NCBI GenBank assembly: GCA_038373865.1
Contig: JAXGGA010001583.1
Coordinates: forward strand, 1-64,000
Direction: 5' to 3'
Length of the DNA: 64,000 nucleotides
DNA from: Uloborus plumipes
Taxonomy: Eukaryota; Arthropoda; Arachnida; Araneae; Uloboridae
The position numbers were made by a program, and so were the translations under genes. The notes under the pieces were generated by a model. It ran no database searches, was not told where the DNA came from, and was given only the letters and a program-made list of their open reading frames with translations. This document shows positions 1-11,579 of the stretch, piece after piece; the first letter of the stretch is position 1; each line of letters starts with the position of its first letter.

Positions 1-96
1 GGGGAAAATTTCTTATGGCAAAAGCTTTAATAAACTTTGATAAGCAAAAGCTTTAATAAACGCGCCGCGGGGGCGCTATGTATGCCACTGGCAGAG

Positions 97-1215
97 GCCC
101 GAACTCCACATGAGCAGAAAACCGAAAGCGTACACAGAAACGGAATTTCTGTTTCAGTTGAGTTTCCGCCGAACAGGTGGTTTTTCGAGCAGAACAGCGG
201 CGCGGAATCGATGGCGTATTTCAGAGCGCCATCTGCAGGTGAATTCTATGCATTCAGCATTTTCTTGTGCTTTCAGCGGGGAAAATGGACGGTCAAGATG
301 AAGTTATTGCCATGGTCGGATTACACTTGATTAATTTTACAGTTGCATTATCAGAATCAAAAAGAAAAAAAAAAAAAACGAAAGCAGTCTTTTGGGTGAG
401 GACGATTATCCGCCTACACACACATTTTTATCGCAGTTCGTCTTTACGAAGTGCATCATTTGAATCCTAGATGTCAGTTTTTTTTTAAAATAATATTTGC
501 TTCAAATTTCAAAACCATTTACCTCAAATACCTTTCAAAACAAAAAAACTTTAAAATAAGATTTCAACCAATTTTTTTTGTTTTATCTAAAAACTTTTTC
601 CTGATTTTTTGCAAATTAGATTTTTTCTATTGACTTTTTTGAACTTCTCTTAATGCTAAAACTATAAAAAAATGTCGGTCTGATATTTTTTTGCAAAACT
701 ATATTGAAAATATCGTTAAAGGTGATTAAATTCATTATATTTTTACCAAAAAATGTAAGGGGCTAAAAAGAAAAAAATATCGAAAGGTATTATATTTATG
801 CAATAGATGGCGCCATTTCTTCCAACGAGATCATGTTCCTAACCGATTAGGTCAAATTTTGCACCAATCGTGGTCCATAATACAATGTCTTTAAAACAAC
901 ATTTTTATAGTCTTTTCTGTTTTTTGTCGTACAAACAAGGATAATTTTGTACTTCTTCTTTAAAAACTTCGAGATTGTACTTCGTAGACATGCTTTCAAC
1001 AACACATACGGTGGCCGCCATTGTTAAAAGCTTCACATTTGAAGACGAGCTCCTATTGGCTGTTCCAAAGCGGAATCCGCCAGTAGCGGCAGAAAAGTTG
1101 AAATTTTTCTACTTCCGAGTCTGCCGCGATTCTGCCCAGCGGAAAGGGGAAAAACTTGTTTTTTCAGTTTCTGCTTTCTGTTTCCGTCGATTTTCCGCTT
1201 ATGTGGAGTTCGGGC
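97..1215. mobile_element. TIR element of about 1.1 kb, Harbinger-MITE-related ends
   Basis: GCCCGAACTCCACAT at 97 is mirrored at 1201-1215 (ATGTGGAGTTCGGGC). The similarity continues inward with GC-rich AGCAGAAAACCGAAA-like sequence. The ends resemble the 145 bp MITE that follows at 1243, which shares CTCCACAT and the CCGAAA-rich interior. No transposase is seen. The flanks do not show a clear TSD (GAG on the left, TTA on the right), so the exact ends are uncertain. Confidence 0.6.
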
Positions 1216-1242
1216 TTAACTTGTAATTTTTATCAATTCTTA

Positions 1243-1387
1243 GGGCCCTGCTCCACGTCAGCGTAAAACGCGACCGAAACCGAAGGCAGAAACCGAAAAT
1301 CCGGGTACTTTCCGTAGGAACGGCTATGTAATCCATTTTACGTTTCTGCTTTATTTTTCTGCTTTACGTGAATGTGGAGCAGGGCCC
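1243..1387. mobile_element. PIF/Harbinger-like MITE, copy 1
   Basis: TIR GGGCCCTGCTCCACGT at the left and its complement ending ...GGAGCAGGGCCC. The flanks are TTA and TTT, close to the 3 bp TWA target of PIF/Harbinger elements. Similar copies occur at 26339 and 50823. The interior is CCGAAACCGAAGGCAGAAAC-like and is conserved among the three copies. Confidence 0.8.
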
Positions 1388-1850
1388 TTTGTAACTAAAA
1401 TTTACTTTTAGCTGTAAGTAGAGAAAAGGGTTGTAAACTGTGGATTAGTTGGATTGCGCCGCAAAAGATAGCGTGGGAAAGCACGGAAAATTACAAAGCA
1501 AGAAATGTTGTAAAGATTATTATAGTCTAATTTATCAATGCAAAGTTTCCACTTGGCTTTTAAAGCAAATTCTGAACATTTGACGCCAAATTTACAACAA
1601 TCATTTTTTATGCCAAAGTAAAATGATTCGATGTTTTCAAAGTTTCCAGAACATAGTTACCAATTTTTTAATGGGCCAAATGAATCAGTTTTGCGGACCA
1701 CATGCGAATTGCTGTCCATAGGTTGGGCATCTGCACTAAATGACAGTGAACTTGTGTGTCATTTTTGGTGCAGCATGCCACAAAAAAAAATGGCAGTGTT
1801 GTTCATATATTTCTTGCAACAAAGATCACGGATAGCTTTGTCCGGAATAC

Positions 1851-1895
<45 letters not shown>

Positions 1896-2226
1896 GAGAG
1901 GAGGGGGCTTTTTTTTGGGGGGGGGGAATAAAAATCTGTGCAAATCAAGCCAAAATTTTATAAGTAGGTTTTCACATACGAATGTTTTTTTTTTGTCGAA
2001 TTAATTCCTTCCATGTACTATTATTGTATTCGTTTAAAACTCCCTATTTAACCTTTTGTGGAGGGATACTTTGAATATTTTAATAACGGGCCTAATTTGG
2101 TTACAGACATTATCATGATCAATTGATCATTTCATTTTGAGAGATACGAAATGCACGTTAACATTTGAAGAAATTCACTACATTATAAAAATCACAATAA
2201 GCTGAAAAATTATCAAATGGTCAGTG
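1388..2226. other. Unassigned AT-rich sequence with long poly(A)
   Basis: There is no recognisable gene. A run of A at about 1853-1891 is followed by GGGAGAGGAGG and T/G runs; it produces lysine-rich open frames that are artefacts of the homopolymer. Confidence 0.6.
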
Positions 2227-3419
2227 CACTGTAAAAAAAAGTTCCTTTTACAGTATAATACCGCTAGTTTTACAGTAATAAACTGTAAAAATTGCTAATT
2301 TTACAGTAATAAACTAAAATTTCTAATTTTACAGTACTAAACTGTAAAATTGCTAGTTTTACAGTAATAAACTGAAAGCTAATTTACAGTTTATACCGTG
2401 CATTTTAGTTTTAAACTGGAACCTCTGCTGCCAGAGCTAAATTTTATGGCAATAAACCAGGGTGTCAATGATTTAAATCAATTGATTTAAATCAGAGATT
2501 TAAATCGCGATTTAAATCAATTGATTTTTTTTAAATCATTGATTTAAATCACTTTTTATTTTAATTCTTAAAAAATTCTCTTGAACAATCCCAATTTCAT
2601 TATTTTTACCATTTTCTTTCAGAGCTTTGATTTCCATCTAATAAATGGAAAAGTAATCCTACTCATCCCCCTCCACAGATGCTGGAAGGTTGCAGTCCAA
2701 ATAATATGTATGCACAAATAAGTGCTATTTGTTGTCTAATATGTGAAATAAAGAAAATACATGCAGGGTGCAGGGCAGGTGTTGCAAAGAGTGAATTGAA
2801 GGGGGAGGGACATGATAGAATGTGTGTGGCATACTTTCAGTGAAAGAAAAAACAAAAACAACCAAACAAGATGAATTTTCTATGCCTTGCATTAGCAACT
2901 GGGGGGGGGGGGGGGCAGTCTTTATTAGTGGCTGAAATGGAACATATTCCAGCTTTACAAAACAAAAGCAAAATAAAGAGGGGGGGGGGCTGAATGAAGT
3001 GAGGATTGGGTTCAGCTTCCTGCCCCATTTGATTTTATCCTAGCTAGCAGACAGGATTATTTTTAGATTGGTTCCTAACACTTTTTCTGGGTTTCTTACT
3101 GGTGAAGCTTTTCTTCAAAGGTGTTTTTGTATTTTTAAAAACTTAAAGGTAAGTTGTTCACAAATAAAAATTAATTAATAACTGAAGTTTCTATTTTTTT
3201 AAATAAAAAAAATCCGATTTAAATCAAAAAATCCGATTTTTTTGATTTAAAAAAAAATCATTGATTTTTTTACACCCTGCAACAAACTAAGATTGCTAAC
3301 TGGACAGTAAGAAACTAAAATTGCTAGTTTTACAGTTTATTACTGTGCAATTTAGTTTTTAATTGAAACCTCAGCTGCCAGAATTATACTGTAAAAACAA
3401 CAGTTCCTTTTTTGCAATG
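2227..3419. repeat. ACTGTAAAA palindromic repeat block A (split by a hAT MITE)
   Basis: This family recurs across the window. The terminal motif is CACTGTAAAAAATGAA, and the interior consists of about 29-base palindromic units such as TTTTACAGTAATAAACTGTA followed by AAATTGCTA. This block starts at CACTGTAAAA (2227), is interrupted at 2458-3279 and ends near 3419 with CAACAGTTCCTTTTTTGCAA. No coding capacity is seen. Confidence 0.85.
2458..3279. mobile_element. hAT-type non-autonomous element rich in GATTTAAATC
   Basis: It begins CAGGGTGTCAATGATTTAAA and ends ...AATCATTGATTTTTTTACACCCTG, giving TIRs of CAGGGTGT plus an AATGATTT-like extension. The 8-bp flanks are CAATAAAC and CAACAAAC (7 of 8), the TSD length of hAT transposons. 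Both subterminal regions are arrays of GATTTAAATC palindromes. No transposase. Confidence 0.8.
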
Positions 3420-3624
3420 CTGTCAGTTGCCAGAACGTAGTCTAGAGGAGGGACCACCCGGGTTGGCACGCGCCGAAAGCAATGTATCTGTCGGCTGTTG
3501 ACAAAGGGGTGTCGAAACAGGCAGGCCGGAAAGTGATGGATGGCAACAGAGAGCGGAAAGAGTATATGGACAGAGGATAGGGTTAGGGACTGTCGACTAA
3601 TGTTGCCAAACTTTGCAGGATCCT
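3420..3624. other. Unassigned spacer between repeat blocks A and B
   Basis: A short, moderately GC-rich sequence (GGGACCACCCGGGTTGGCAC and following). No open frame, RNA gene or terminal repeat is recognised. Confidence 0.5.
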
Positions 3625-5863
3625 CACTAAAAATGAATGCTGTTTTTACAGTATGACACAGCTATTATTACAGCAATTTTACAGTAATAAACTGTAAAAC
3701 GGCTAATTTTACAGTTGTAAACAGTAAAATTACTAGTTTACAGTAAAAAACTGTAAAATCGCTAATTTACACTAATAAACTGTAAAATTGCTAGTTTCAC
3801 AGTTTATTACTGTGCATTTTGCAGTTTTAAACTGGAACCTCTGCTGCCAGTATTATTGTTGTTTTTACAGTATAATACAGATAATTTAATGATAATACTG
3901 TAGCATTGTTTATTTTACAATAATAAGCTGTAGAATTGCTGCTTTTATAGTAATCTCTAACATAATAATAAAGGCTGAAGGAGGTATCTGTCTGTCCATT
4001 CTTTCTGTTCTGTCTGTCTGTTACGCGCGTAGCGCCAAAACCGTTCGGTCGATTTTCATGCCACTTGGCACAAAATTAGTTTGTAGCATGTAGTTTTGCA
4101 CCTCGAAGCGATTTTTCGAACATTACATTTCGTTCTTTTTCTATTCGAATTCTTAGAGGAAATTCGATAAAATAGGGAAGAAATATTCCATACACATTTT
4201 CAAGTCTTATGTCATTCGAAAGCTTGAAATTTTCTGCACAAAATGACGTTTTTTCGAAGTTTCTACGATCATCAGGAGAGCTGTAACAATTGTTTTTAGA
4301 ATCCCGAAATTCAAGGCTTACCTTCAGTAAAGCAAGCCAAACGATTCTAAAATGGCTTTGCTCGCGAATAAAATTTGTTTGAAAATAGAGATGAAATGAA
4401 TTATTTTATCAACGGAAATCAACTTTTCATGTTGTTACCATGGTTACGTTTTTATTTCGTTCTTTTTCCCTTAATAATTTTAAAAATGTATTTGTTTTTG
4501 TAACAATCCAAACTCCAAGCCTTATTAAAATTAGTCAAATGAAATATTAAAAACCGTGATAAGATGGCACCTGTCAATCAAATGAGAAATCGAGTCCTTT
4601 CCTTAAAATACAGGATACCATTCTAAATTTATCGTCTGCAAAACATATTTTACTTCATTATTAATTTATTTCAATATAAATTGCAGCAAATGGCTTGAGT
4701 GAACGAATTTAGCTTTTAATTTATCGTTTGCTGGTTGATCTTTGTCGATGTTTATTGTTTTTATTATCATTGTGAAGAATAATGCACGAAATTTCTATGA
4801 CTAATACTTAAAATTTTTAGGATCAGTTGAGTTTAAAAGAAAAAATTGCTCCAAATATACTTTTGCAATGTGATTATTTATTGTTGGACTGTAATTTGCA
4901 GCAATAATTGCATTTAATAAATAATGAAAGACAATATTAAAAATTATTTTTTTGGCGACTTTTTTACAATTTGGCATTCAATTCTATTTCAGTATATTTA
5001 CTTCTATCTTATTGCGATATTGCAACGTTCTTTCTAAAGTATGTCATTTCGGAAAATGTATTATTTTGTTTTTGAAGTTAGGAAAGAAAACTTTCTTCTT
5101 CTTTTAAACTTTGGTAAGATTTCTGTTGGTTTCTGTGAGCAACAAAATTTTTCTTATTTTTTCTTTTGGCTTATTTTTGTGCACCTATCTTTGGGGTTGC
5201 ATTCGAATGTCCCCAAGGGGGTGATTTACCCCTTTTATGGGGTAATCAGGGCTTTCAATGCAGACCAAAGTGATATGAATTGGCGCGACCACTTGGCGAT
5301 ATCTCGCCAAGCTTTTGGTCACCAAGTGTTTGACGCCAATTTGGCGACATATCGCCAAGTTGGCAATAAATTTAGCGAAAAAAAATTTTTTTGGGTTCAA
5401 TTTGGCGCTATTGGCGATATTTTGCGAAAAATCTACTGAATGATGTTAAAATCGGCGATATTTAGGAGATTAATCATTGTAAAACATTTTTTTGCATTGT
5501 TTCGTGGCAAACTAGGGATGCAAATGTTTGAATTGTTATCTTACTCACTTCAAGCACTATTTTAGCACTTAAGGCATCTACTAAGAAATTTACACGTAAA
5601 AGGAAGTAGTGTAGGGTCCATACCAAATTTTTATATCATACTTTGAAGGAATTATAGTTGAATTATAACTAAAATAGAGTATTTTTTTCTGCTATATCAT
5701 TTTTTTACAAATGAACTTTTAATTTTATACCACGGGCAAAGCCGTGCGGGTACCGCTAGTAAACTCTAAAATAGCTAGTTTTACAGTTTATTACTACGAT
5801 TTCAGTTTTAAACTGAAACCTCTGCTTTCAGTATAATACTGTAAAAACTTATTTTTTGCAGTG
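3625..5863. repeat. ACTGTAAAA palindromic repeat block B (split by a Helitron)
   Basis: It starts CACTAAAAATGAATGCTGTT at 3625, continues in about 29-base units to 3953, and resumes at 5760 up to about 5863 (TTTTTTGCAGTG). The repeat reads straight through when 3954-5759 is removed. Confidence 0.85.
3954..5759 (+). mobile_element. Helitron, non-autonomous, copy 1
   Basis: It starts with TC (TCTCTAACATAATAATAAAG) and ends with CTAG, just after a short hairpin CACGGgcaaaGCCGTG and the palindrome GCGGGTACCGC. It lies between host A and T (..TAGTA^TAAACT..). Removing it restores a normal unit of the surrounding repeat, as expected for Helitron insertion at an AT dinucleotide. The interior has no Rep/helicase frame. 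It includes a GGCGATAT/CGCCAAG-rich stretch (about 5280-5450). The termini match the copy at about 38214-41504. Confidence 0.88.
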
Positions 5864-6451
5864 CTGCTTTAGAAGGTTCAAAAAATCGTTTTTTTAGTTA
5901 ATTTTTTTTTCGGGGAAAAAAAAGCAAAGCTAGCAAACTTTTTAGATTATTTTTTTTACCTGTCTGTGAACAAAAGGGGAACAAATATTCACTGAAAAAT
6001 ATTCACATGTGTGTAACCGATTTTTACTCACATTCGTGCGATTGCTGTTTTTAATCGGCGGGATAGACAAAGCTTGTAATTTTCGTCTGATAAAAAAAAA
6101 AAAAAAAAAAAAAAAAACGGTTTCAATTAGCATATATTTTTCTGACATATAAACTTTCTCTCCAAGTTAATATCTGCCACCAATGACGATGTGCTGATGG
6201 CTTTTTTCTTTTTTTTTTTCATAATCGGCATTTTGTATTTTTGTTCAGAAAAAATTAGGTCTTCAGTTTAGCGACCAACTTCACATTTTGTAGTCGCGAC
6301 TGCTAGCCTCGGCCTTTATTATTTAATGTAATATTTTTAAGAAACTGAAGGGATTTCGATTGCTCAATCACTTACGACAAAATATTACTGTCAGTTGTTC
6401 AAACAGCAAAAAATTTATCAGTTGTTAAGTTCAGTTCAAAACTAAAATGCG
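5864..6451. other. Unassigned sequence between repeat blocks
   Basis: AT-rich with an A run at 6092-6117 and T-rich stretches. No gene or clear terminal repeats. Confidence 0.5.
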
Positions 6452-6597
6452 AGATAATGAACTGTTAAATGAGTAATTTTACAGTTTATTACTGTAAAAG
6501 AAGCAATTTGACAGTTTATTACCGTAAAATTAGTAATTTTTAGTTTTATCACTACAGCTATGTTATACTGTAAAAACAACATTCATTTTTAGTGTAT
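6452..6597. repeat. ACTGTAAAA palindromic repeat block C (short, truncated)
   Basis: Three units of AATTTTACAGTTTATTACTG type, then TTATACTGTAAAAACAACAT and TCATTTTTAGTG, which is the right end of the family. The left end is missing. Confidence 0.75.
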
Positions 6598-7220
6598 ATA
6601 ATAATGTCCATACACTGTCCTTGAAGTCCTTCATAATAGTCTCAATACTGTCATCCCCAATTAATTGGATAGCGGATACTCCGCTTAATCGAATATCGAA
6701 TAAAACCTTCCGGAACCTAACGAAAGACAACATGTTGAAGACATGACACTTAATCGAATAATGTCCCTGGATAATCGAATAATATTGATCAGTTTTCCCC
6801 ATTTTTGCTTAGAAAATTATTTAATGAATTTGAAATATAAATTAAAGAACAATAATTTTGTTACTTAAAGATAAAAAGCCTTTCCGTCAACACTGAGAGC
6901 GAAAACAACATTCCGTCAAGGATTTCCACTATTCTATCTTCTTTTTTTTAAAAATTGACATATCAGAAAAAAAGTTAAGAGAAATATAGTGTAGACAATA
7001 ATCATATTAAAATACACAAATAAATATAAACATTGCAGAGAATAATAAATTAATGTATCAAATGTAAAACGCGGCAGATATGAAGAGGGTGTACCCAAAA
7101 GACCTTGAACAAGCAATCCACTAATGGACTTTTCAAGTAATGTAGTGACAAAAAAAAAGTACGAAAACGAAAATTTTATAACTGAAGTTGACAGTTACTG
7201 TTCTATTACTTTCATATGTA

Positions 7221-9062
7221 GGGGAGAGTTGCCCAAAACGGGATAGGCGGGCAAAACGGGATAGTGGGCGTTGGAGCTTGACTGGTGGTACTATCTCGCA
7301 GGAGACAGGCTAAACTGGTTCCCGACCGCCATGACAGCATACTCAGTTAATATCTCAACTCTAGCCACGTATTTCGCAAAGAAATATTTTTTCAAAGTTT
7401 TCAATTGAGATTTTTACTTACTTTTTACTTTTTTCGACTGCAGAACAACTAGAATTGTGGTTCTCCGTAATTCGGAACAATTCCGGTTAGAACTGTCTTT
7501 TGTTCATAACTATTTTAGCAATAATTTCATGTACTTAAATATTGCTAGTGAGTGACGGTTCCGGGGTCAGCCCTTTATGTTGTCAAAAGCATCATGGTCG
7601 GGCAGAACGGGACACTTTTATGGTGCCCAAATCGGGATACAATTTTGATGTGTCCCGTTTTACCCGACCATTTCCATTAATGTTTTTTCAATGTGTTTAA
7701 GCAGCACGAAGCGAGCTAGAGGTTTATAAGTGGATGTTCAACCATCCTGACAAAGGGATTACTATCTACGAAGTAGGAAATATGTTCAATGCAGCATTTT
7801 AACGAGCAGCTCTTGTCGAAACTGCTGTGAATGGGTTCACGAAAACAGGCATTTTCCTACATAACCCCAGATGTATTTCCTGAATATATCTTCGCTTCCT
7901 CTCTTCCAACAGATCACCCATTGCTGGATGCTCAGAACATGACGTCCTAACACCCATTAAATCTGCAACAAAATGAGATCAGATCCGAAGGATCTTCAAA
8001 TTCAGTCATAGCATCTAAGAGTTTGCTGTCATCACAACCACTAGAGACAGTATTGAAAGAATCACTTAGTGCAACGATAACACTAGCACAAATGCAGGCC
8101 TTATCCAACCGTTCACTTCAACAGGAGTCAAAGGACTTGGACTATACTGTCGCCCTTCACTGCCATTTTCTATATCACTCAAAGAAATTCTACCTCCACC
8201 ACGAGTGATTGGACCAAGACCTCAAAATAAACACGATAATAGAAGAGGGAAAACAGCATTTATAACAAGAAGCCCATATAAACTTGAGTTGGAAGAAGAA
8301 GAACGAGAAAAAAAAAAGAACGAGAAAGACTTAAAGCTGAAAATAGGGCTACCAAGACAAGTCTCTTGAATGTTCCGAAAACAAAACAAATGAGGCGTAA
8401 AAGAAAACCAGGTGGAGATGCAAAACAGGCATATAAATTTTTAAAATGTTGCTCTGAACCTGAAAAAACCCCACAAACATCATTTGCAAAAATGAAAGAA
8501 AATGGACGTAACATGAAAAAAAAAACGAAAAAAAAATCATCAGTTAGCCAAGGTTGGACGTCGTCGTCTTCAGAAGATGAAACTGAAAAAGATGAAGCAT
8601 GTATTTTCTGCAACGCTCTGTATCTTGAATCGAAATCTGGAGAAGGAAGCTGGATACAATGCTCGAGCTGCCAGGGATGGGCCCACGAAGCTTATTCCAA
8701 AGCAGACGAAGAAGACGACACATTTTTATGCGATTTCTGTGTTATGTAGTTTTCCAACTTTACAATTACGTAGCCTATTTTTGGTCTAAAAACTAAATCA
8801 AAAGTAAAATCAGTACAAAATAATAACATACAATTCCCTATCCCGTTTTACCCACCCTTGGTCGGGTAAAACGGGATCGTATAAGACTTTTTGAAACCAG
8901 TATTTTTCACATAAATAATATCGAACAAATATGACAAAGGTATTTTTAGTAATGTAAAATGTGTATACTTTTAAATGGCGTCTAACTTTGGAATGTATCT
9001 TGTATACAATAAGAAATAAAGCGAAGAATAGGTTAGCTATCCCGTTTTGGGGTACTTTCCCC
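7221..9062 (+). mobile_element. Pogo/jerky-type DNA transposon, decayed
   Basis: TIRs GGGGAGAGTTGCCCAAAACG and its counterpart ...CGTTTTGGGGTACTTTCCCC are flanked by TA on both sides. Internal relatives of the TIR (AAAACGGGAT, GTCCCGTTTTACCC) recur near 7600-7660 and 8840-8875. The right half carries transposase remnants. The N-terminal DNA-binding part is not seen, so the copy looks internally deleted as well as mutated. Confidence 0.85.
7706..8749 (+). pseudogene. Pogo-type (DDE_1) transposase C-terminal half with PHD-like finger, broken
   Basis: In pieces across frames it reads a stretch beginning WMFNHPDKGITIYEVGNMFN, an in-frame TAA (about 7799-7801), then RAALVETAVNGFTKTGIF, a frameshift, and PEYIFASSLPTDHPLLDAQ. 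This is the end of a DDE_1 transposase (T-x-Y-x-V...AINGF-x-KTGI-x-P). Next come PFSISLKEILPPPRVIGPRP and RRGKTAFITRSPYKLELEEE, typical of the proline/basic linker of this family. An uninterrupted frame from 8366 then ends with a zinc-finger-like domain. Its ligands lie at residues Cys79, Cys82, Cys99, Cys102, His107, Cys122 and Cys125, with Tyr110 where a Cys is expected. The finger pattern is that of the C-terminal PHD-like domain in arthropod jerky/pogo transposases. It is a dead gene. Confidence 0.8.
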
Positions 9063-9327
9063 TACTATATAACATAGAAACTTAATTATTGTATCATACT
9101 ATTTTGTTGCTTACTTCGCTAATTTCAAATACGATTTACTTATAACTTTAATTTCTTCCTTTATATAGGTGTTAATTTATTATTATGTTTTAAGGAAAAT
9201 AAGACGAAGAAGATTTCCCCGACTAATCGAATAATATTTCTTCGAACCGACAGTATTTGTTTAAATTTATAAGGGGTTAAAAAGCACAACAATTAATGAG
9301 GCTAAAACATACAAATTTTATCTATCA

Positions 9328-10199
9328 CACTGTAAAAAATGAACTGTTGTTTTTACAGTGTACAGTAACTGTTGTTTTTACAGGTTTCTATTTAAAACTA
9401 AGATGCACAGTAATAAACTGCAAAATTAGCAATTTTACAGTATCTTACTGTAAAGTAAGGAATTTTACAGTTTATCGCAGTAAAATTTAGCTGCATTATA
9501 CTGTGAAAGCAACAGTATAATACTAGCGGCAGAGAGATTCCAGTTTAAAACTGTAAAATGCATGGTAATAAACTGTAAAGTTAGCAATTTTTTCAGTTTA
9601 TTATTGTAAAATTAGCAATTTTACAGTTTGGTGCTGTACAGGGGTTCCCATCCCCCCCAAGCTCAATGGCGCAAATCCCCCGCCCCCAAATTTTTCACTA
9701 CCCTCTTTTTATATTTATTTTTACCCCTCTTTTTTATTTTATTAATTTTTTTAAGTATTATTTATTTTTTTAAAAATTATTTATTTATTTTTTAAACATT
9801 ATTTGTTTATTTTTTAAAATTATAACTATTATTTTTTTATTACTTAACTTTTTAAAAGTACTAATTATGCGCAAGATATAATCGTTTTTTCCCCTTCCAG
9901 ACATTCCAAGCACTTACAACATATACAAAAAAATGAGTAAATAAAAATATAATAATAAAGAAATAATTTAAATTAAAAAACTTATTTAATAAACAATTTA
10001 AATTAAAAAAAATAGATAATTAATAAATAAATTAGATTACAAAAATCCCCCCATAAAAATTTTGATGGCGCAACTTGCGCCATAATCCCCCCCCCCACCT
10101 GTGGGCACCCCTGGTGCTGTAAAAGAAATTTTAGTTTATTACTGTAAAATTAGCAATTTTTACAGTTCATTACTATAAAATTAGTATTTACAGTGCAAA
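9328..10199. repeat. ACTGTAAAA palindromic repeat block D (split by a hAT MITE)
   Basis: It begins CACTGTAAAAAATGAACTGT and runs through about 10 units to about 10199. Around 9500-9560 the start motif recurs (CAACAGTATAATACTAGCGG), so two copies may be fused head to tail. It is interrupted by 9639-10113. Confidence 0.85.
9639..10113. mobile_element. hAT MITE, GGCGCAA family, copy 1
   Basis: CAGGGGTTCCCATCCCCCCC to ...TGTGGGCACCCCTG, with a perfect 8-bp duplication GTGCTGTA at 9631-9638 and 10114-10121. Inside each end lies a GGCGCAA/TTGCGCC motif. The middle is low-complexity TTTATT/AATAAA. A second copy, reversed, is at 11580. Confidence 0.92.
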
Positions 10200-10666
10200 T
10201 GAAACTAAATCTTAATCATAAAAACGAATTTTACATATAGGTAAAGCTTTCCGCATGTGTGAAACCTCACTGGAATATCTCTTCCGTGTGAAAAAAAAAA
10301 GAAATCGCAAAAGAGCGGGACTCCAACCTTCCCGTTCGTGAAAGATTTGTTTACACCGAAAGGTGATGACTTTCTCGGAAAAAAGAGGGAGAATACACCT
10401 GTTGTCACCTCTAGGGGGCATGCCATGTCGGCGAAAGTCCCTTTTCGGCTTCGCAATCCATTAGGGTAATTGCTGTGGCGACCCGCCCCTCCGGGAGAAC
10501 GATCCATCTTGCTAGGTGGTCCGCTCTAGCAGGGGGAGGGAACAATCAAAGGGGGCGGGGCCGCGCTTGTCGCCTGCGGTACGGCAGACGCTCTTGCCGA
10601 TATGAATGTCGAACCATCTTGCATTATTGTAGTGGAATGAAAACTCTTTTCTTTTTTTTGTGATTG
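10200..10666. other. GC-elevated island 1, function unknown
   Basis: About 10410-10620 is markedly more GC-rich than its surroundings (for example AAAGGGGGCGGGGCCGCGCT near 10547). It sits alone between two AT-rich repeat blocks. Open frames on both strands lack recognisable domains. It could be a captured promoter or regulatory sequence, or the core of an unrecognised element. Confidence 0.4.
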
Positions 10667-10822
10667 CACTAAAAAAATGAATGTTGTTTCTACAGGACAA
10701 TACAGGGAATATCATAGTAAGAAACCAAAAATTGCTAATTTTACAGTAATAAACTGTCAAATTGCTCATTTTACAGTACTAAACTGTAAAATTGCTCATT
10801 TTACAATATAAACTGTAAAATT

Positions 10823-11478
10823 CAGTGGCGTACTCGGGGGGTGGGCTGATAGGGCTGCAGCCCCTCCGAAATTTTTAAAACGATTTTTTTGCATTTAAGC
10901 TTTAATATATATATATTTGTCCTTTTTTACTTTTCAAAGTCGCAACATCAGAAAGAGTTTTCCGATAAAATAATTCGGTATAAGACAAAACGAAAAGAAA
11001 ATAAGAGAAATGAATTTTTTTAAAAGTTTTGACTCGTTTATTTTACTGTGTTACTGTTGCATTTATGATTATTTTACGAAATTCAATTTTGTTCATTTTT
11101 ATTGCAAATATATGTTTCAGAAACACTGATTAATGCTGCTTGTTCATTCATATCTCCTTTTTTCATTATATTTAAGGATCGATATTAAAGTACAAATTGC
11201 AATATATGTGCAAGCATGTGATTCAAGAACATCTCTCAGTAAAACAAAAACAATTCCAAACTTTATTTTTATCATTTTCTGTTTTCGATAAAACGTTTTT
11301 TCTTTTTCATAGAAATTATAACTATTTTAGAAAGAGATGTATTTTTATCACATTGAATTAGTATTGATATCACAAATTCGAAATATTCACTTCATTTAAT
11401 TATTTATGAGGTGCCCCCCCCTATCTCCAAGAGTTTCGCCTCAGCCCACCTGAAACGTTTTGTCTGCGTACGCCGCTG
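10823..11478. mobile_element. hAT MITE with CAGTGGCGTACTC ends
   Basis: CAGTGGCGTACTCGGGGGGT to ...GTCTGCGTACGCCGCTG with a perfect 8-bp duplication GTAAAATT (10815-10822 and 11479-11486). The interior is AT-rich with no frame of note. AGCCCCTCC near the left is mirrored by GGTGCCCCCC/AGCCCACC near the right. Confidence 0.92.
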
Positions 11479-11579
11479 GTAAAATTAATAATTTTACAGT
11501 TTATTACAGTGCATTTTACAGTTTTAAATCGAAGATTCTGCTGTCAGTATTAAACTGGTTTTTTACAGTATAATACAGC

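Larger units (their letters stand above)
6648..9253. mobile_element. Outer TA-flanked element, pogo-like (tentative)
   Basis: CTGTCATCCCCAATTAATTG at the left and ...GAACCGACAG at the right are both flanked by TA. Several copies of AATCGAATA occur near both ends (6685-6785 and 9225-9235). The terminal match is only about 5-6 bases, so the ends are tentative. The better-defined element 7221-9062 lies inside it. Confidence 0.4.

Noticed and set aside
37..330. Overlapping open frames of 97 and 63 codons near the left edge
   Set aside because: They lie within the GC-rich left end of a TIR element (97-1215), lack domains and have no splice or promoter support.
1631..2004. Lysine-rich open frames
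   Set aside because: The frames are created by the poly(A) run at 1853-1891.
5041..5439. 132-codon open frame
   Set aside because: It lies inside Helitron copy 1, is AT-rich and repetitive (GGCGATAT/CGCCAAG), and has no Rep, helicase or other recognisable domain.
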